From positions 2,066,955-2,130,954 of the forward strand of contig NZ_CP119804.1 in the NCBI RefSeq assembly GCF_029338375.1: a stretch of 64,000 nucleotides of DNA. Direction: 5' to 3'. The notes beneath the pieces are model-generated. The model searched no databases. It saw only the letters and a list, made by a program, of their open reading frames with translations, and had not been told where the DNA came from. This stretch comes from Halorussus lipolyticus. Lineage in GTDB: Archaea > Halobacteriota > Halobacteria > Halobacteriales > Haladaptataceae. This document shows positions 1 through 8,878 of the stretch, one piece after another. Every line of letters begins with the position of its first letter. Position 1 is the first letter of the stretch. The position numbers and the translations under genes are program-made.

Positions 1-310
1 CGGGGGTCGGTCGTATCCGGCCGTCGATGGTGTTGCCGTTGCCCTCCAGCACCACGTCGCTGGCCCGAATCCGGATGCAGGTGTCGGCCGAGGAGTCCTC
101 GATGTCGCCGACGAGGACGTACCGACCGGACTCGTCGATGGTCGTACACTCGCCGACGACTGTGGTCTGGGCCGCCCCCGCGGACTGGTCGGTCGCTGTC
201 AGGTCGCCCGCCGTCGAATCGGTCTGCGCCCACGCGACCCCTGCTGTGCCTGCAATCGTTCCCACCACCATCATCGCCGTGAGAAACACCGCGATTCGTC
301 TGTGCGTCAT
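1..310 (-). CDS. Secreted parallel beta-helix (NosD/pectin-lyase-like) protein, N-terminal fragment
   Basis: The gene starts at ATG 310 and runs off the left edge, so only about 103 residues are visible. The first 28 or so residues are a Sec-type signal peptide (MTHRRIAVFL, then a hydrophobic run ending at AWA). After a low-complexity Asp/Thr/Gln stretch come 'TTVVGECTTIDESGRYVLVG' and 'ASDVVLEGNGNTIDG'. This is the usual opening of right-handed beta-helix proteins of the NosD/CASH type, in which each strand describes a hidden or default element. Such haloarchaeal proteins are cell-surface or secreted. Full length, C-terminal anchor and ligand cannot be judged. Confidence 0.7.
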   Translation of the reverse strand, partial: MTHRRIAVFLTAMMVVGTIAGTAGVAWAQTDSTAGDLTATDQSAGAAQTTVVGECTTIDESGRYVLVGDIEDSSADTCIRIRASDVVLEGNGNTIDGRIRPTP

Positions 311-704
311 TCTCTGTCACGAAAACGGCGCGATAGAGCATGAAACTCGGGGACGGATTACGGACGCGAGTCCTCGGATTCAACGCCGGGGCCGAGTGGT
401 TGGAAGGTCGGCGCGGAGACTTTCCGACTGTGTGTCGGTCTTGAGCATCAAAATTATTTCTTTAGTATTCGTATTTGAGTATTAGAGAAACGTCTATATT
501 CCTTTCGGAGTGAGAAATCCGCGATATATCTATACGGGAGTAATAGCTGGATAGTCGGAGAAATCGGGTGAGGAAACGACACCACCCGACAAGTGCTTGG
601 AACCACGTAGACGTTTGCCAGTAATAGAATTATACCTTGTGCATAGTAGATACGTCACGCTCACGAACCGCCTGTGCCGACGTATCGAAGACATCTATCG
701 CTTC
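311..704. other. Intergenic region with promoter of the beta-helix gene
   Basis: No convincing gene in these 394 bases. An AT-rich stretch (about 440-545, with ATTATTTC and GATATATCTATAC) lies between the divergently oriented beta-helix gene and the 3' end of metX, and could hold promoter elements. A tRNA-like GCCGGGGCCGAGTGG string near 387 has no matching T-arm. Confidence 0.4.
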
Positions 705-1949
705 TCAGTCCCCGAACAAGCTAGCGTGGACCGGCGCGAACTCCCGTTCGTCGGCGTCGCTCACCGCCTTCCCGTCCAGTCCCGCAGAGAGGAAATCCCG
801 AATGGGTGGGCCGACCTCCTCGGGTTCCACGAGGAAGGCGTCGTGGCCGTGGTCGCTCTCGACGACGTGGTGGGCCGCGTCCACCCCTGCTGTCTCGAAC
901 GCCTCGGCCAGTCGCTCCGACTGCTCGACGGTAAAGTGCCAGTCGCCGGTGAAACTCACCACGAGGGCCTCGCCCGAGAACCCGGCGAGGGCATCGGCGT
1001 CCGAGTCGTAGCCCTCCGCGAGGTCGTAGTCGTCCATCGCTCTGGTCAGGTAGAGATAACTGTTGGCGTCGAATCGCTCCACGAACGTCTCGGCCTGATA
1101 GTCGAGGTAGGATTCGACCTCGCGGTAGGGGAAGAACTCGCCCGCCGGGTCGTCGGGAGCGAAGGCATCGGCCATCGCGGCCCGGCCCGCCGACCGCCGA
1201 CCGAATTTTCTGTCCATCGAGTCCTTCGAGAGGTACGAGACGTGGCCCAACTGCCGGGCGACTGCGAGGCCCTCGGTCGGTTCGGGCAGGGGGTGGTCCT
1301 CCTCGTCGGTGCCGTAGTACTCCCCGCCGTTCCAGTTCGGGTCGGTCGTGATGGCCCGCCGGGCCACGGCGTCGATGGCGAGCATCTGGGGGTCGAGGCG
1401 CGCCGACGTGGCCACCGGGACGATTCGGTCCACTCGCTCGGGGAACCGCTTGGCCCACTCCAAGACGTTCATCCCGCCGACGCTCCCGCCGACGACGGCG
1501 TGGAGCGGGCCGATTCCGAGGTGGTCGAGGAGTTCGGCCTGCGCTCGGGTCCAGTCGCCGACCGTGACTGGCGGGAAGTCGGTGGCGTAGGGGTCGCCGG
1601 TCTCGGGATGCTCGCTGGCAGGTCCCGTCGTCCCGTAGCACGACCCCGGCACGTTCGCGCAGACGACGAAGTACTCGCGGGTGTCTACGGCCTTGCCGGG
1701 TCCCACCACGTCGCTCCACCACGCCGAGGCCTGTCCGCTCGTGCCGTTTCCGCTCTCGTCGCTCTCGGTCCCGCCGGCCTTCCGTTTCGGGCCGGTGACG
1801 TGCTGGCTTCCGGTCAGGGCGTGACACGCCAGCACCGCGTTGTCGCCGTCGTACTCGCCGTAGGTCTCGTAGGCGACTTCCAGCGGGACCGACCGACCGC
1901 ACTCGAATTCGAACTCGCCGAGGAGGGCGGTGTCTCGCGTCCGGTTCAT
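705..1949 (-). CDS. metX: Homoserine O-acetyltransferase
   Basis: Transfers an acetyl group from acetyl-CoA to homoserine to give O-acetylhomoserine, the substrate of the neighbouring MetY, in cytoplasmic methionine synthesis. The 414-aa alpha/beta-hydrolase has the family opening ([15 protein letters not shown]), the nucleophile elbow GGSVGG with Ser156, and the acid and His of the triad in TGDWHF and SDHGHDAFL. Family members of this type are about 370-410 aa. The ATG overlaps the metY stop by 4 bp (ATGA), so the two are translationally coupled and transcribed from the promoter upstream of metY. Distinction from homoserine succinyltransferase rests on the MetX-type fold. Confidence 0.92.
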   Translation of the reverse strand: MNRTRDTALLGEFEFECGRSVPLEVAYETYGEYDGDNAVLACHALTGSQHVTGPKRKAGGTESDESGNGTSGQASAWWSDVVGPGKAVDTREYFVVCANVPGSCYGTTGPASEHPETGDPYATDFPPVTVGDWTRAQAELLDHLGIGPLHAVVGGSVGGMNVLEWAKRFPERVDRIVPVATSARLDPQMLAIDAVARRAITTDPNWNGGEYYGTDEEDHPLPEPTEGLAVARQLGHVSYLSKDSMDRKFGRRSAGRAAMADAFAPDDPAGEFFPYREVESYLDYQAETFVERFDANSYLYLTRAMDDYDLAEGYDSDADALAGFSGEALVVSFTGDWHFTVEQSERLAEAFETAGVDAAHHVVESDHGHDAFLVEPEEVGPPIRDFLSAGLDGKAVSDADEREFAPVHASLFGD

Positions 1950-3286
1950 GTGGATTCCGTCGGCGCTCTGTCTCCTTCCGGCCCCGTTCCCCCGGTTGCG
2001 GCGTCGATGGCCTGCTCTATATCCGCCAGCAGGTCCGCGGGGTCCTCGATGCCCACCGAGAGGCGAATCAGGTCGGGCGAGACGCCCGCGGCCGTCTGCT
2101 CGTCGGGCGAGAGTTGAGCGTGAGTAGTGCTAGCAGGGTGGATGACCAGCGTCTTGGCGTCGCCGATGTTGGCCAGAAAACTCGCCACCTCGACGCTCTC
2201 GCAGAACGCCTTCCCGGCCTCGAAGCCCGATTCGAGGCCGAACGCTATCATCCCGCCGTACCCGTCGTCCAGATACCGACTCGCGTTGTCGTGGGTCTCG
2301 TGCGTGTCGAGGCCGGGATACGCGACCCATCCGACCTCGGGATGGTCGGCGAGGTATTCGGCCACGATTGCGGCGTTCTCGCAGTGGCGCTCCATCCTGA
2401 GTGGAAAGGACTCCAAGCCCTGAAGCGTCTGCCACGCATCGAAGGGCGACTGCTGATTGCCCAGACTCCGGAGCGCCCGCCACCGGACCGCCGCGGAGAG
2501 CGGCGCATCGGGGAAATCCCGCGAGAAGTCGGTGTCGTGGTAGGCCGGGTTCTGGCCCGCGAGTTCGGAGTAGTCGTCGGCGTGGGCCTGCCAGTCGAAA
2601 CTGCCGCCGTCTACCACCACGCCGCCGACCGTGGTTCCGCTTCCGTGGAGCCACTTCGTCGTGGACTCCCACACCACGTCCGCGCCGCGTTCGAGGGGGC
2701 GACAGAGCGCCGGGGTGGCGAAGGTGTTGTCCACCACGAGCGGAGCGCCTGCCTCGTGGGCAATCTCGGCCACCCTGTCGAAGTCCGGCGTCACCAGCGA
2801 GGGGTTGCCGACAGTTTCGACGTGGACGAAGGCGGTCGAATCGTCCACCGCCTCCTCGTAGGCGTCGTAGTCCAGCGTGTCTACGAATCGCGGTTCGACG
2901 CCGCGCTTGCTGGCGGTGTGCCGGAGGTGGGCGGTGGTCCCGCCGTAGGTGTCGGTCGAGCAGACCACGTTGTCGCCCGAGTCGGCCAGCACGAGGAGAA
3001 GCGAGTCGAACGCGGCCATCCCGCTGGCGGTGGCGACTGCGCCTGTGCCGCCTTCCAGCGAGGCCAGTCGGTCTTCGAGGTAGCGGACCGTAGGGTTCGA
3101 GATGCGCGAGTAGATGTCGCCCTCGGCGTCCAGCGCGTAGAGGTCCGCGGCGTGGTCGGCGTCCTCGAACTCGTAGGAGGTCGTCTGGTAGAGCGGCGGC
3201 GCTCGCGCTCCGGTCGCGGGGTCTGCCCCGTGGCCCGCGTGGAGGCTTCGGGTGTCGAAGCGTTGCTGGGCGTCCTCGTTAGTCAT
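1946..3286 (-). CDS. metY: O-acetylhomoserine sulfhydrylase (Cys/Met PLP family)
   Basis: PLP-dependent enzyme of the Cys/Met metabolism family that makes homocysteine from O-acetylhomoserine and sulfide. 446 aa, the length of the MetY subgroup. Visible marks are the N-terminal [10 protein letters not shown], the substrate loop [20 protein letters not shown], and the PLP lysine in [15 protein letters not shown]. It is the first gene of the metY-metX operon, with the metX ATG inside its stop region. Start ATG 3286 fits a TATA-like TTATAAC at about 3313-3319. The C-terminal tail ([10 protein letters not shown]) is a normal acidic extension. Confidence 0.92.
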   Translation of the reverse strand: MTNEDAQQRFDTRSLHAGHGADPATGARAPPLYQTTSYEFEDADHAADLYALDAEGDIYSRISNPTVRYLEDRLASLEGGTGAVATASGMAAFDSLLLVLADSGDNVVCSTDTYGGTTAHLRHTASKRGVEPRFVDTLDYDAYEEAVDDSTAFVHVETVGNPSLVTPDFDRVAEIAHEAGAPLVVDNTFATPALCRPLERGADVVWESTTKWLHGSGTTVGGVVVDGGSFDWQAHADDYSELAGQNPAYHDTDFSRDFPDAPLSAAVRWRALRSLGNQQSPFDAWQTLQGLESFPLRMERHCENAAIVAEYLADHPEVGWVAYPGLDTHETHDNASRYLDDGYGGMIAFGLESGFEAGKAFCESVEVASFLANIGDAKTLVIHPASTTHAQLSPDEQTAAGVSPDLIRLSVGIEDPADLLADIEQAIDAATGGTGPEGDRAPTEST

Positions 3287-3293
3287 GTACTAC

Positions 3294-3309
3294 ACGCATA
3301 TTTCTGCGT
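3294..3309. promoter_or_regulatory. Palindrome in the metYX promoter
   Basis: ACGCATATTTCTGCGT has perfect 5-bp arms (ACGCA/TGCGT) around a 6-bp centre. It lies 7 bp upstream of the metY ATG, between the start and the TATA-like box (about 3313-3319), so a bound protein would cover the expected transcription start. A repressor operator for methionine control is inferred. Confidence 0.45.
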
Positions 3310-3403
3310 AAAGTTATAACCAGTAGTTACGGCAAGGCTTGCTGAGGTGTGGGTGGCGTTCTTTCGAGGTATAATATAATTCTTTGCGCGCGAAGCGGTC
3401 GAT

Positions 3404-3601
3404 TCAGACGCCTTCTCCCGAGACGAGTCCGACGACCGACCTGCCCCAGAGGTAGGCAAATCCGAAGACGAACACCCCGACGCCGACGAGGACGAACGCG
3501 AGGAGGTCCACGTCCAGCAGTTCCAGTAGTTCGACCGCCAGTAGGGCGACCAGCAGGAGGGCGATTCGGTCCAACCGAGCGAGGAGTTCGGGGTCGGTCA
3601 T
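3404..3601 (-). CDS. Small membrane protein (65 aa), paralogue of the one at 8.9-9.1 kb
   Basis: Starts MTDPELLARLDRIALLL and consists of two hydrophobic segments (about residues 13-30 and 33-52) followed by a short tail. The core LARLDRIALLLVALLAVELL matches the protein at 8879-9052 (LGAKLDRISYLLTAVVVLQI), including LDRI, ELLDLD/ELLDVD and LAF. I know no function for this family. The intact paralogue pair with conserved spacing of LDRI and the hydrophobic helices supports a real gene. It is convergent to metY's promoter side and divergent from the LD-carboxypeptidase, 114 bp away. Confidence 0.65.
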   Translation of the reverse strand: MTDPELLARLDRIALLLVALLAVELLELLDVDLLAFVLVGVGVFVFGFAYLWGRSVVGLVSGEGV

Positions 3602-3715
3602 GCGGGTTCGCTGTCGGGGGTTGCCCATCAAGGTGGCGGAGAACTTCGGTCGAAGCGTGGGACCGAACCCCACGCCTCCGAAACCCATACGAAACCCGAC
3701 ACCGAAGCCCCGGCC

Positions 3716-4801
3716 ATGAGCGAGTTTCCGGACTCGTCCGGCGAGTTCGTCGTCCCGCCCGCACTGGACCGTGGTGACAAGGTGGCAATCGTCGCACCGG
3801 CCTCCAACCGCGCCGTCGAGTACCCCCACGTCTACGAACTCGGACTGGAGCGTCTGCGGGAGGTGTTCGACCTCGAACCGGTCGAGTACCCGACCGCGGA
3901 GAAGGACGCCCAGTACCTCTACGACCACCCCGAGGAGCGCGCCGAGGACGTGATGGACGCCTTCGCCGACCCCGAGATTGCGGGCGTCGTGACGGTCCTC
4001 GGCGGGTTCGACCAAGTTCGGATTCTCTCCCATCTCGACCCCGAGGTTCTGCGGGAGAACCCGACCAGATTCTACGGCCACAGCGACAACACCAACCTCG
4101 CGTGCTACCTCTGGAACCTCGGCATCGTCTCGTTCTACGGCGGGACCCTGCTGACCGACCTCGCCATGCAGGGGTCGATGCACGACTACACGGTCGAGTA
4201 CCTCGAAACGGCCTTCTTCGCCGACGACCTCGCTGATTTCGGCGAGATTCGCCCCGCGGGGGAGTTCACCGACGAGGACTTAGAGTGGGCGAATCCCGAC
4301 AACTTGGAGCGCCACCGCGAGACCGAACCCAATCCGGGCCGGACGTGGCGCGGGGCCGACACCGCCGTCTCGGGCCGGGCGTGGGGCGGGTGCGTCGGCA
4401 CCCTCGACATGCAGTTGCGGGCCGACAGATACCTGCCCAATCCCGACGAGTTGGCCGGGAACATCCTCCTGCTGGAGACCTCAGAGGAGTTGCCCGACGC
4501 CATCGAGGTCCGCGAATTTCTCATCGGGATGGGCGAACGCGGCCTGCTGGAGCAGTTCGCGGGCGTCCTCGTCGGTCGGGCCAAGGCCCGAAGTCCCCAC
4601 GAGGACCCCGGCCCGGAGGCCCGCGCCGAGTACCGCCGGAACCAGCGCGAGACCATCGCTGAGGTCGTCGGCGAGTACAACCCCGACGCGCCGGTCGTCT
4701 TCGACGTGGAGTTCGGCCACACCGCGCCAATCGCTCCGATTCCGGTCGGCGGGCGCGTCGAACTTGACCCCGAGAGTGAGACCATCGCGTTCGGGGACTG
4801 A
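3716..4801 (+). CDS. LD-carboxypeptidase / MccF-like S66 serine peptidase
   Basis: 361 aa, S66 family. The N-terminal DKVAIVAPAS and GGFDQVRILSHLD are typical, the nucleophile elbow is YGHSDNT with Ser123, and the C-terminal FGHTAPIAPIPVGG carries the catalytic His near residue 336. Bacterial members trim murein tetrapeptides or, as MccF, cleave the toxic form of microcin C. Haloarchaea have no murein, so the substrate here is unknown; an amide-linked toxic or small peptide is a reasonable guess. Single gene with its own promoter region, preceded by the divergent small membrane protein. Cytoplasmic, with no signal peptide. Confidence 0.85.
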   Translation: MSEFPDSSGEFVVPPALDRGDKVAIVAPASNRAVEYPHVYELGLERLREVFDLEPVEYPTAEKDAQYLYDHPEERAEDVMDAFADPEIAGVVTVLGGFDQVRILSHLDPEVLRENPTRFYGHSDNTNLACYLWNLGIVSFYGGTLLTDLAMQGSMHDYTVEYLETAFFADDLADFGEIRPAGEFTDEDLEWANPDNLERHRETEPNPGRTWRGADTAVSGRAWGGCVGTLDMQLRADRYLPNPDELAGNILLLETSEELPDAIEVREFLIGMGERGLLEQFAGVLVGRAKARSPHEDPGPEARAEYRRNQRETIAEVVGEYNPDAPVVFDVEFGHTAPIAPIPVGGRVELDPESETIAFGD

Positions 4802-4855
4802 GGTTCTATCACGGCTTATAAGACGGCGCGCTTCCCATCATCGAGTGTTTCCGTG

Positions 4856-6073
4856 ATGTCCGCTCGACGCGACCGGATACGGTTGGCGACCGTCGTGTTC
4901 GCGGTCCTCCTCGCGCAGGTACTGCTCTATCCCGGCGTGCCGGACCTCGTGGCGGCGGTCGGCGCGACCACGACGCTCGACGCGAGCATGTGGTTCCTCG
5001 CTGTCGAGTTCGCCGCGTTCGTCGCCTTCGCGGGCATCTGGGGCGCTATCAGCGACCGCCTCGGTCGGCGCGCGCCGCTGGTGGTTGCCGGCGCGCTCGG
5101 CGGTGCAGTTGGCTACTTCGCGCTGGCGGTTCTCCCCGGCGCACTCTCGCTGTCGTTCGGCGGCGTGCTGGCGCTCCGGGCGGTGCAAGGCGCGACCACC
5201 ATCGGGGCGTTCTCGCTGTCGATGACGATGCTGATGGACTTGGACGGCGGCCACGGCAAGAACATGGGCGCGGCGGGTATCGCCATCGGCCTCGGGACCG
5301 CGGTAGGCGCACCGCTCGGCGGACGACTCTACGGTCTGGGCGGACTGGTCCCGCTCTACGCCGCGGGCTGTCTGCTGGTCGTCGCTGGACTGGTGGCGCT
5401 CTCGATACCCGACCGCGCTCCGTCGTCGGGCGACGAACAGGAGGCCGACGGAAGCGAGGAGGGCGGGATTCGCCGCGCAGTCACCACGCTGACCGAGCGC
5501 CCGGTACTGGGCCTGCCCTACGTCTTCGGGTTCATCGACCGGTTCACGGCGGGATTCTTCGCACTGGTGGGCACGGTCTACTTCCGGCAGGCGTTCGACC
5601 TCGACGCGGGCGCGACCGGCCTGATGCTGGGGCTATTCTTCGCCCCCTTCGCGCTCCTCCAGTACCCCTTCGGGGTCCTCTCGGACCGGGTGGGCCGGAC
5701 TGGTCCCATCGTCGCGGGGTCGGCGCTCTACGGGTTCGCCGTGGTCGGCGTCGGGATTTCGCCCACGGTCCCGATTGCCGCGGTCGGGATGGTCGTCGTG
5801 GGCGTCATCGGCGCGCTGATGGCCCCGGCGACGATGGCGCTCGTGAGCGACCTCTCCTCGGAGTCGGGCAGGGGGACTGCGATGGCCGGGTTCAACGCCG
5901 CCGGGAGTTTGGGCTTTCTGGCGGGCATCGTCGTCGGCGGGACGGTGGCCGACGAGTTTGGCTTCCTCGCGGCCTTCCTGACGGCGGGCGCGCTGGAAAT
6001 CGCCATCGCGCTGGTCTCGATTCCGGCCTTCCTCCGCATCGACCCGGAGGGCGTGAGCGCGTTCGGCGGGTGA
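4856..6073 (+). CDS. MFS transporter
   Basis: About 405 aa with twelve hydrophobic segments in two halves separated by an acidic loop (around residues 185-205: DRAPSSGDEQEADGSEEGG). The MFS signature between helices 2 and 3 is visible as GAISDRLGRRAPLV and repeated in the second half as GVLSDRVGRTGPIV. Probably a drug/H+ antiporter-like exporter; the substrate is not readable. ATG 4856 is preferred; an in-frame GTG at 4853 directly before it is the alternative. A TATA-like TATAAG at about 4816-4821 lies 35 bp upstream. Confidence 0.88.
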   Translation: MSARRDRIRLATVVFAVLLAQVLLYPGVPDLVAAVGATTTLDASMWFLAVEFAAFVAFAGIWGAISDRLGRRAPLVVAGALGGAVGYFALAVLPGALSLSFGGVLALRAVQGATTIGAFSLSMTMLMDLDGGHGKNMGAAGIAIGLGTAVGAPLGGRLYGLGGLVPLYAAGCLLVVAGLVALSIPDRAPSSGDEQEADGSEEGGIRRAVTTLTERPVLGLPYVFGFIDRFTAGFFALVGTVYFRQAFDLDAGATGLMLGLFFAPFALLQYPFGVLSDRVGRTGPIVAGSALYGFAVVGVGISPTVPIAAVGMVVVGVIGALMAPATMALVSDLSSESGRGTAMAGFNAAGSLGFLAGIVVGGTVADEFGFLAAFLTAGALEIAIALVSIPAFLRIDPEGVSAFGG

Positions 6074-6569
6074 GTCGGGTCGGTCCTCGTGGATATTTTT
6101 AAGTCCTCTGTACAGCCCCAGTCCACGAAGCACAGGTGCCGAACGAGAGGGGGAAAAGATTTATTAGGTCTGTGGGAGGATTTTACCCTCTATCGCAGGA
6201 CCTAGAAAACCCAACCGGGATTGAAACGACGCCGCTTCCGACCCGGCTTCGCCAGATGGGGGTCGCAGAATCTAAAAAACCCAACGAGATTGAAGTTCAT
6301 CTGTCGTGGGTGTGATAGTACTCTTTATCGTCCCATCGACGCACAGCCTATGTGGGGGCTTCCGTGCGAAGATTGGGACACACTCGACGCCGGAGTTGAA
6401 CTGGTAGCGAGACGGCCTACGTTTCGCCGCAACCTGCTCAGATTACGCGCCCGCTCACTGTTTCTTGTTCTGCCCGATAAGAATAATAGTGCTTTAACTT
6501 TCCGCGTGAGAGACGAATCAGGTCTCGTTACCTGCATCTCGCTTTCAATTCTAATGGGTCACCCTTCGG
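6074..6569. other. Gene-free region between the MFS gene and the AT-rich island
   Basis: Apart from the CRISPR-like remnant, no coding sequence is convincing. A plus-strand open frame of 131 codons (6221-6616) starts inside the first repeat, crosses the second and has no family resemblance. GC falls visibly from about 6290 onward, marking the left edge of the accessory island. Confidence 0.45.
6193..6296 (+). CRISPR. Two-repeat CRISPR-like remnant
   Basis: Two 34-35-nt degenerate repeats (6193-6227 and 6263-6296) begin at a 70-nt period and enclose a 35-nt unique segment (6228-6262). Both begin TCGCAG and share a CTAxAAAACCCAAC block. The first ends CCCAACCGGGATTGAAAC, the GGGATTGAAAC 3' end widespread in archaeal CRISPR repeats; the second ends AACGAGATTGAAGT, with one base deleted and several changes. 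No further repeats are found in the neighbouring 70-nt registers and no cas gene is in the window. Best read as a decayed or orphan mini-array at the border of an AT-rich island. Confidence 0.5.
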
Positions 6570-7163
6570 TCAAATTTCTACAACTGATTTATTATGTAGC
6601 GAGTCCGGCAATCTAAACGCATACTGTACGTGCTTGCGATTAGCGAGTGTGAACTTGAGTGCTATTCTCTGACTGGCGTCTATCGGGTGTCCCTCGATAG
6701 CAGTTACGTTCATCGTGACCCTGAACCGGTCACTTTCTGTGTTGAGTACTGGAAACGATTCGTCGGTATCGTATATTGGCGAGACGTAGAACCGCTGGCT
6801 CTCTCCCGGCTGTACCGTGTTCTGTTGAGTAGTCGTTCCGTTCGGATATCCGACGAGCGAGACCGATCTATTCACGCCGCTCCACAGTATCGAGACCCCT
6901 CCGAAATTCACTTCTGATTCACCTTTCGTGACAGTTAGATTGATATAGTCTACTGTCCCGTTCGCCGTTACGTTCGCGTATCCCCCTTCTATTTGTAATT
7001 CTTCGTCGGAATCCGGAGCAGAGTGATGGGGTGGAGAGTCTGGCTGGATGATGCCACTTGTACTAAGAGCGAATCCGACTGTTACACCGACGATAGCTGT
7101 AATCATCAGGAGTCCGACTGCCCAGAGCGGATAGATTGACCTCGCTTTTTCAGTAAGATTGGT
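6570..7163 (-). CDS. Membrane-anchored protein with archaellin-like outer domain
   Basis: About 197 aa from ATG 7163; an in-frame ATG at 7196 would add 11 residues. One hydrophobic helix follows a basic N-terminus (LTEKARSIYP, then WAVGLLMITAIVGVTVGFAL). The rest is an extracytoplasmic Thr/Asn/Ser-rich beta domain with possible N-glycosylation sequons (NVT, NGT, NLT). The stretch VDYINLTVTKGESEVNFGG resembles the strand pattern of haloarchaeal archaellins and pilins, but no standard prepilin or flagellin cleavage motif is evident. Lower GC than neighbouring genes suggests acquisition. Divergent from the protease at 7353, with an AT-rich 150-bp promoter region between. Function unknown. Confidence 0.55.
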   Translation of the reverse strand, partial: TNLTEKARSIYPLWAVGLLMITAIVGVTVGFALSTSGIIQPDSPPHHSAPDSDEELQIEGGYANVTANGTVDYINLTVTKGESEVNFGGVSILWSGVNRSVSLVGYPNGTTTQQNTVQPGESQRFYVSPIYDTDESFPVLNTESDRFRVTMNVTAIEGHPIDASQRIALKFTLANRKHVQYAFRLPDSLHNKSVVEI

Positions 7164-7352
7164 CATATATCGTTGTAACATATTCACATTCGCCAATTAT
7201 TCCACAGCTATGACCGACTATGATTTCTCCCGTTATATGTTTTATCGCTGATTAGCTATGTGCCGATAGATGATCAACATTAATTTATATATTTTTAGTT
7301 ATATAAATTTATATTAGAAATGAATAAATGATGGAGTGGTAACAGGAATGAT

Positions 7353-8609
7353 ATGGCAGATGATTACCACGAAGTAGACCGACGGACCGTTCTTAAGCAA
7401 TTCGGTATCGCTGGTTCTACGCTGGCGAGTCTCGGTAGTGCGAGTTGCGCCCGTGCATCTAACGGCTCACAGACGCTATCGAAGGGTCTCGCAAAACAGG
7501 CCGTCACTCAGAAGAAGCAGGAAATTGCAGAGCGGTCCAAATTCGCGGACTGGAATGATGCTTCGGTCGGCAACGCAAAAACGTTCTATTCACGAACGCA
7601 AAGTAACCCCGTCCCGAAATACGAAAAATCTGCCTACGTGTTCCCTATCACTAACAGTGGTGAAAATCTCGGGTACATCACTGCATCCGCGACGAAGATC
7701 AACGGACCCATTCTTGAATACAGTCGCGGAATCCCGCCACACCATAACGTAGACGATGCGAAGGAAATCGCTACCATGAAGGGTCGAACCCCGACTGGAC
7801 GGTTCCTCTACCGCGGTGGCGTATCCTACGGGTACGAACTCGAAGGTCGAGACGCCATTCATCTGACTGGACACTACGTGGCGAAACTACCCGAAGCCGC
7901 TCCGCCAACTGCGCTCAATTTCGACAGCGCCACCTCAAAGTCTCGATGGAAGCGCCTTACGTCTGATTCATCGACTAATTCGATTCAGTCCAAAGATTCT
8001 GCCTCCACGTCATCCCTCCCGAGTACGGTCTTCATAGATTCCGTCCCCGGATACAACAATAATTACGATGCAGGTGATGATGTATCTGGCGGTGACAGGA
8101 ATTCAGACTTTGTCGGTAATGGTGATGACCCTTGGAAAGATTACGACGGCTGTGCCCCGTTCTCCGGTGCCATCGTCGTCGGATACCACGAAGGGATTGA
8201 TAATACTGCCTCGTGGTCAACTAAGAACACCCTCATCGACAAGATGCACCTGAACATGAATACCGGCGATGATGTCTACACAGATTTGCAAGACATCGCG
8301 CCAGGAATCGAAGCCTACTCCGACGGTAGCTATAGTTACTCCGCCAACACCCAAACGAACTTCTCTGAGTACGACCTGAAGAAGTCCATTTACGACTTCA
8401 AACCGGCTCTCCTTACGATGTGGGACGGTGGTTCGCCCGAGGAAGACGGATATGACCCATACGGCAATCATACTGTCGTCGCGGCAGGTTACGAAGAACG
8501 TACTGATGGCCTCTTCTGGGGCATCTACGATACCTACGATAACGACCCTCACTGGATAGCGAACGGCAACTGGAACGACGCTGACACAACATTCGTGAGT
8601 AGAACGTAA
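7353..8609 (+). CDS. Tat-exported C39-like (papain-fold) cysteine peptidase
   Basis: 418 aa. The N-terminus has a twin-arginine signal (DRRTVLKQFGIAGSTLASLG) and a Cys shortly after, so it is exported folded and may be lipid-anchored. A pro-like N-terminal half (about residues 40-200) precedes a catalytic domain with WKDYDGCAPFSGAIVVGYHE (nucleophile Cys267) and YGNHTVVAAGYE (His373). This is the arrangement of C39-like/streptopain-type peptidases, with the domain continuing through FWGIYDTYDNDPHWIANGNW. Likely an extracellular peptidase. The gene lies in the AT-richer island and its codon use differs from the core genes, indicating lateral acquisition. Not an ABC-associated bacteriocin peptidase, since there is no transporter nearby. 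Confidence 0.75.
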   Translation: MADDYHEVDRRTVLKQFGIAGSTLASLGSASCARASNGSQTLSKGLAKQAVTQKKQEIAERSKFADWNDASVGNAKTFYSRTQSNPVPKYEKSAYVFPITNSGENLGYITASATKINGPILEYSRGIPPHHNVDDAKEIATMKGRTPTGRFLYRGGVSYGYELEGRDAIHLTGHYVAKLPEAAPPTALNFDSATSKSRWKRLTSDSSTNSIQSKDSASTSSLPSTVFIDSVPGYNNNYDAGDDVSGGDRNSDFVGNGDDPWKDYDGCAPFSGAIVVGYHEGIDNTASWSTKNTLIDKMHLNMNTGDDVYTDLQDIAPGIEAYSDGSYSYSANTQTNFSEYDLKKSIYDFKPALLTMWDGGSPEEDGYDPYGNHTVVAAGYEERTDGLFWGIYDTYDNDPHWIANGNWNDADTTFVSRT

Positions 8610-8878
8610 CCGTAGCGGCCGAATTCGTCTGAATCTTTTTTAAGCGACGATACCGGCTCCGCTCAGGGATACTCGACTGCTAGCTATCACGCAATGTTCG
8701 TCCTCGCGCGCATCCAGCGATTCCTTGCCTTGAACACCATCCCGTTCAAGGGCAATGTGGTCTTGGTCCGCGTCGCAGAAATGAGTGAGGTTATTTATAT
8801 TATTTGAACTTCGGCAAGCACTTCCGCGAGACTGACGGCTAGATAGTCGCAGAGCCCGAAATTCACAACAAGAAGTCC
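8610..8878. pseudogene. Possible gene remnant in island
   Basis: Between the protease and the small membrane protein. A plus-strand frame is open from about 8640 to a stop at 8805 and reads ...GYSTASYHAMFVLARIQRF... then IPFKGNVVLV. It lacks a plausible full-length context and I cannot place its family. It may be the tail of a decayed gene or transposase; alternatively it is non-coding. Confidence 0.2.

Noticed and set aside
380-440. tRNA-like sequence
   Set aside because: GCCGGGGCCGAGTGG resembles a tRNA 5' end, but no anticodon arm, T-arm (GGTTCGA) or acceptor match follows.
597-2117. 506-codon plus-strand frame
   Set aside because: Lies antisense to metX, which has all catalytic residues; the plus frame is Arg/Val-rich and unlike the acidic proteome.
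6221-6616. 131-codon gene overlapping the CRISPR-like repeats
   Set aside because: Starts inside the first repeat, has no acidic bias or family resemblance, and runs into the neighbouring minus-strand gene.
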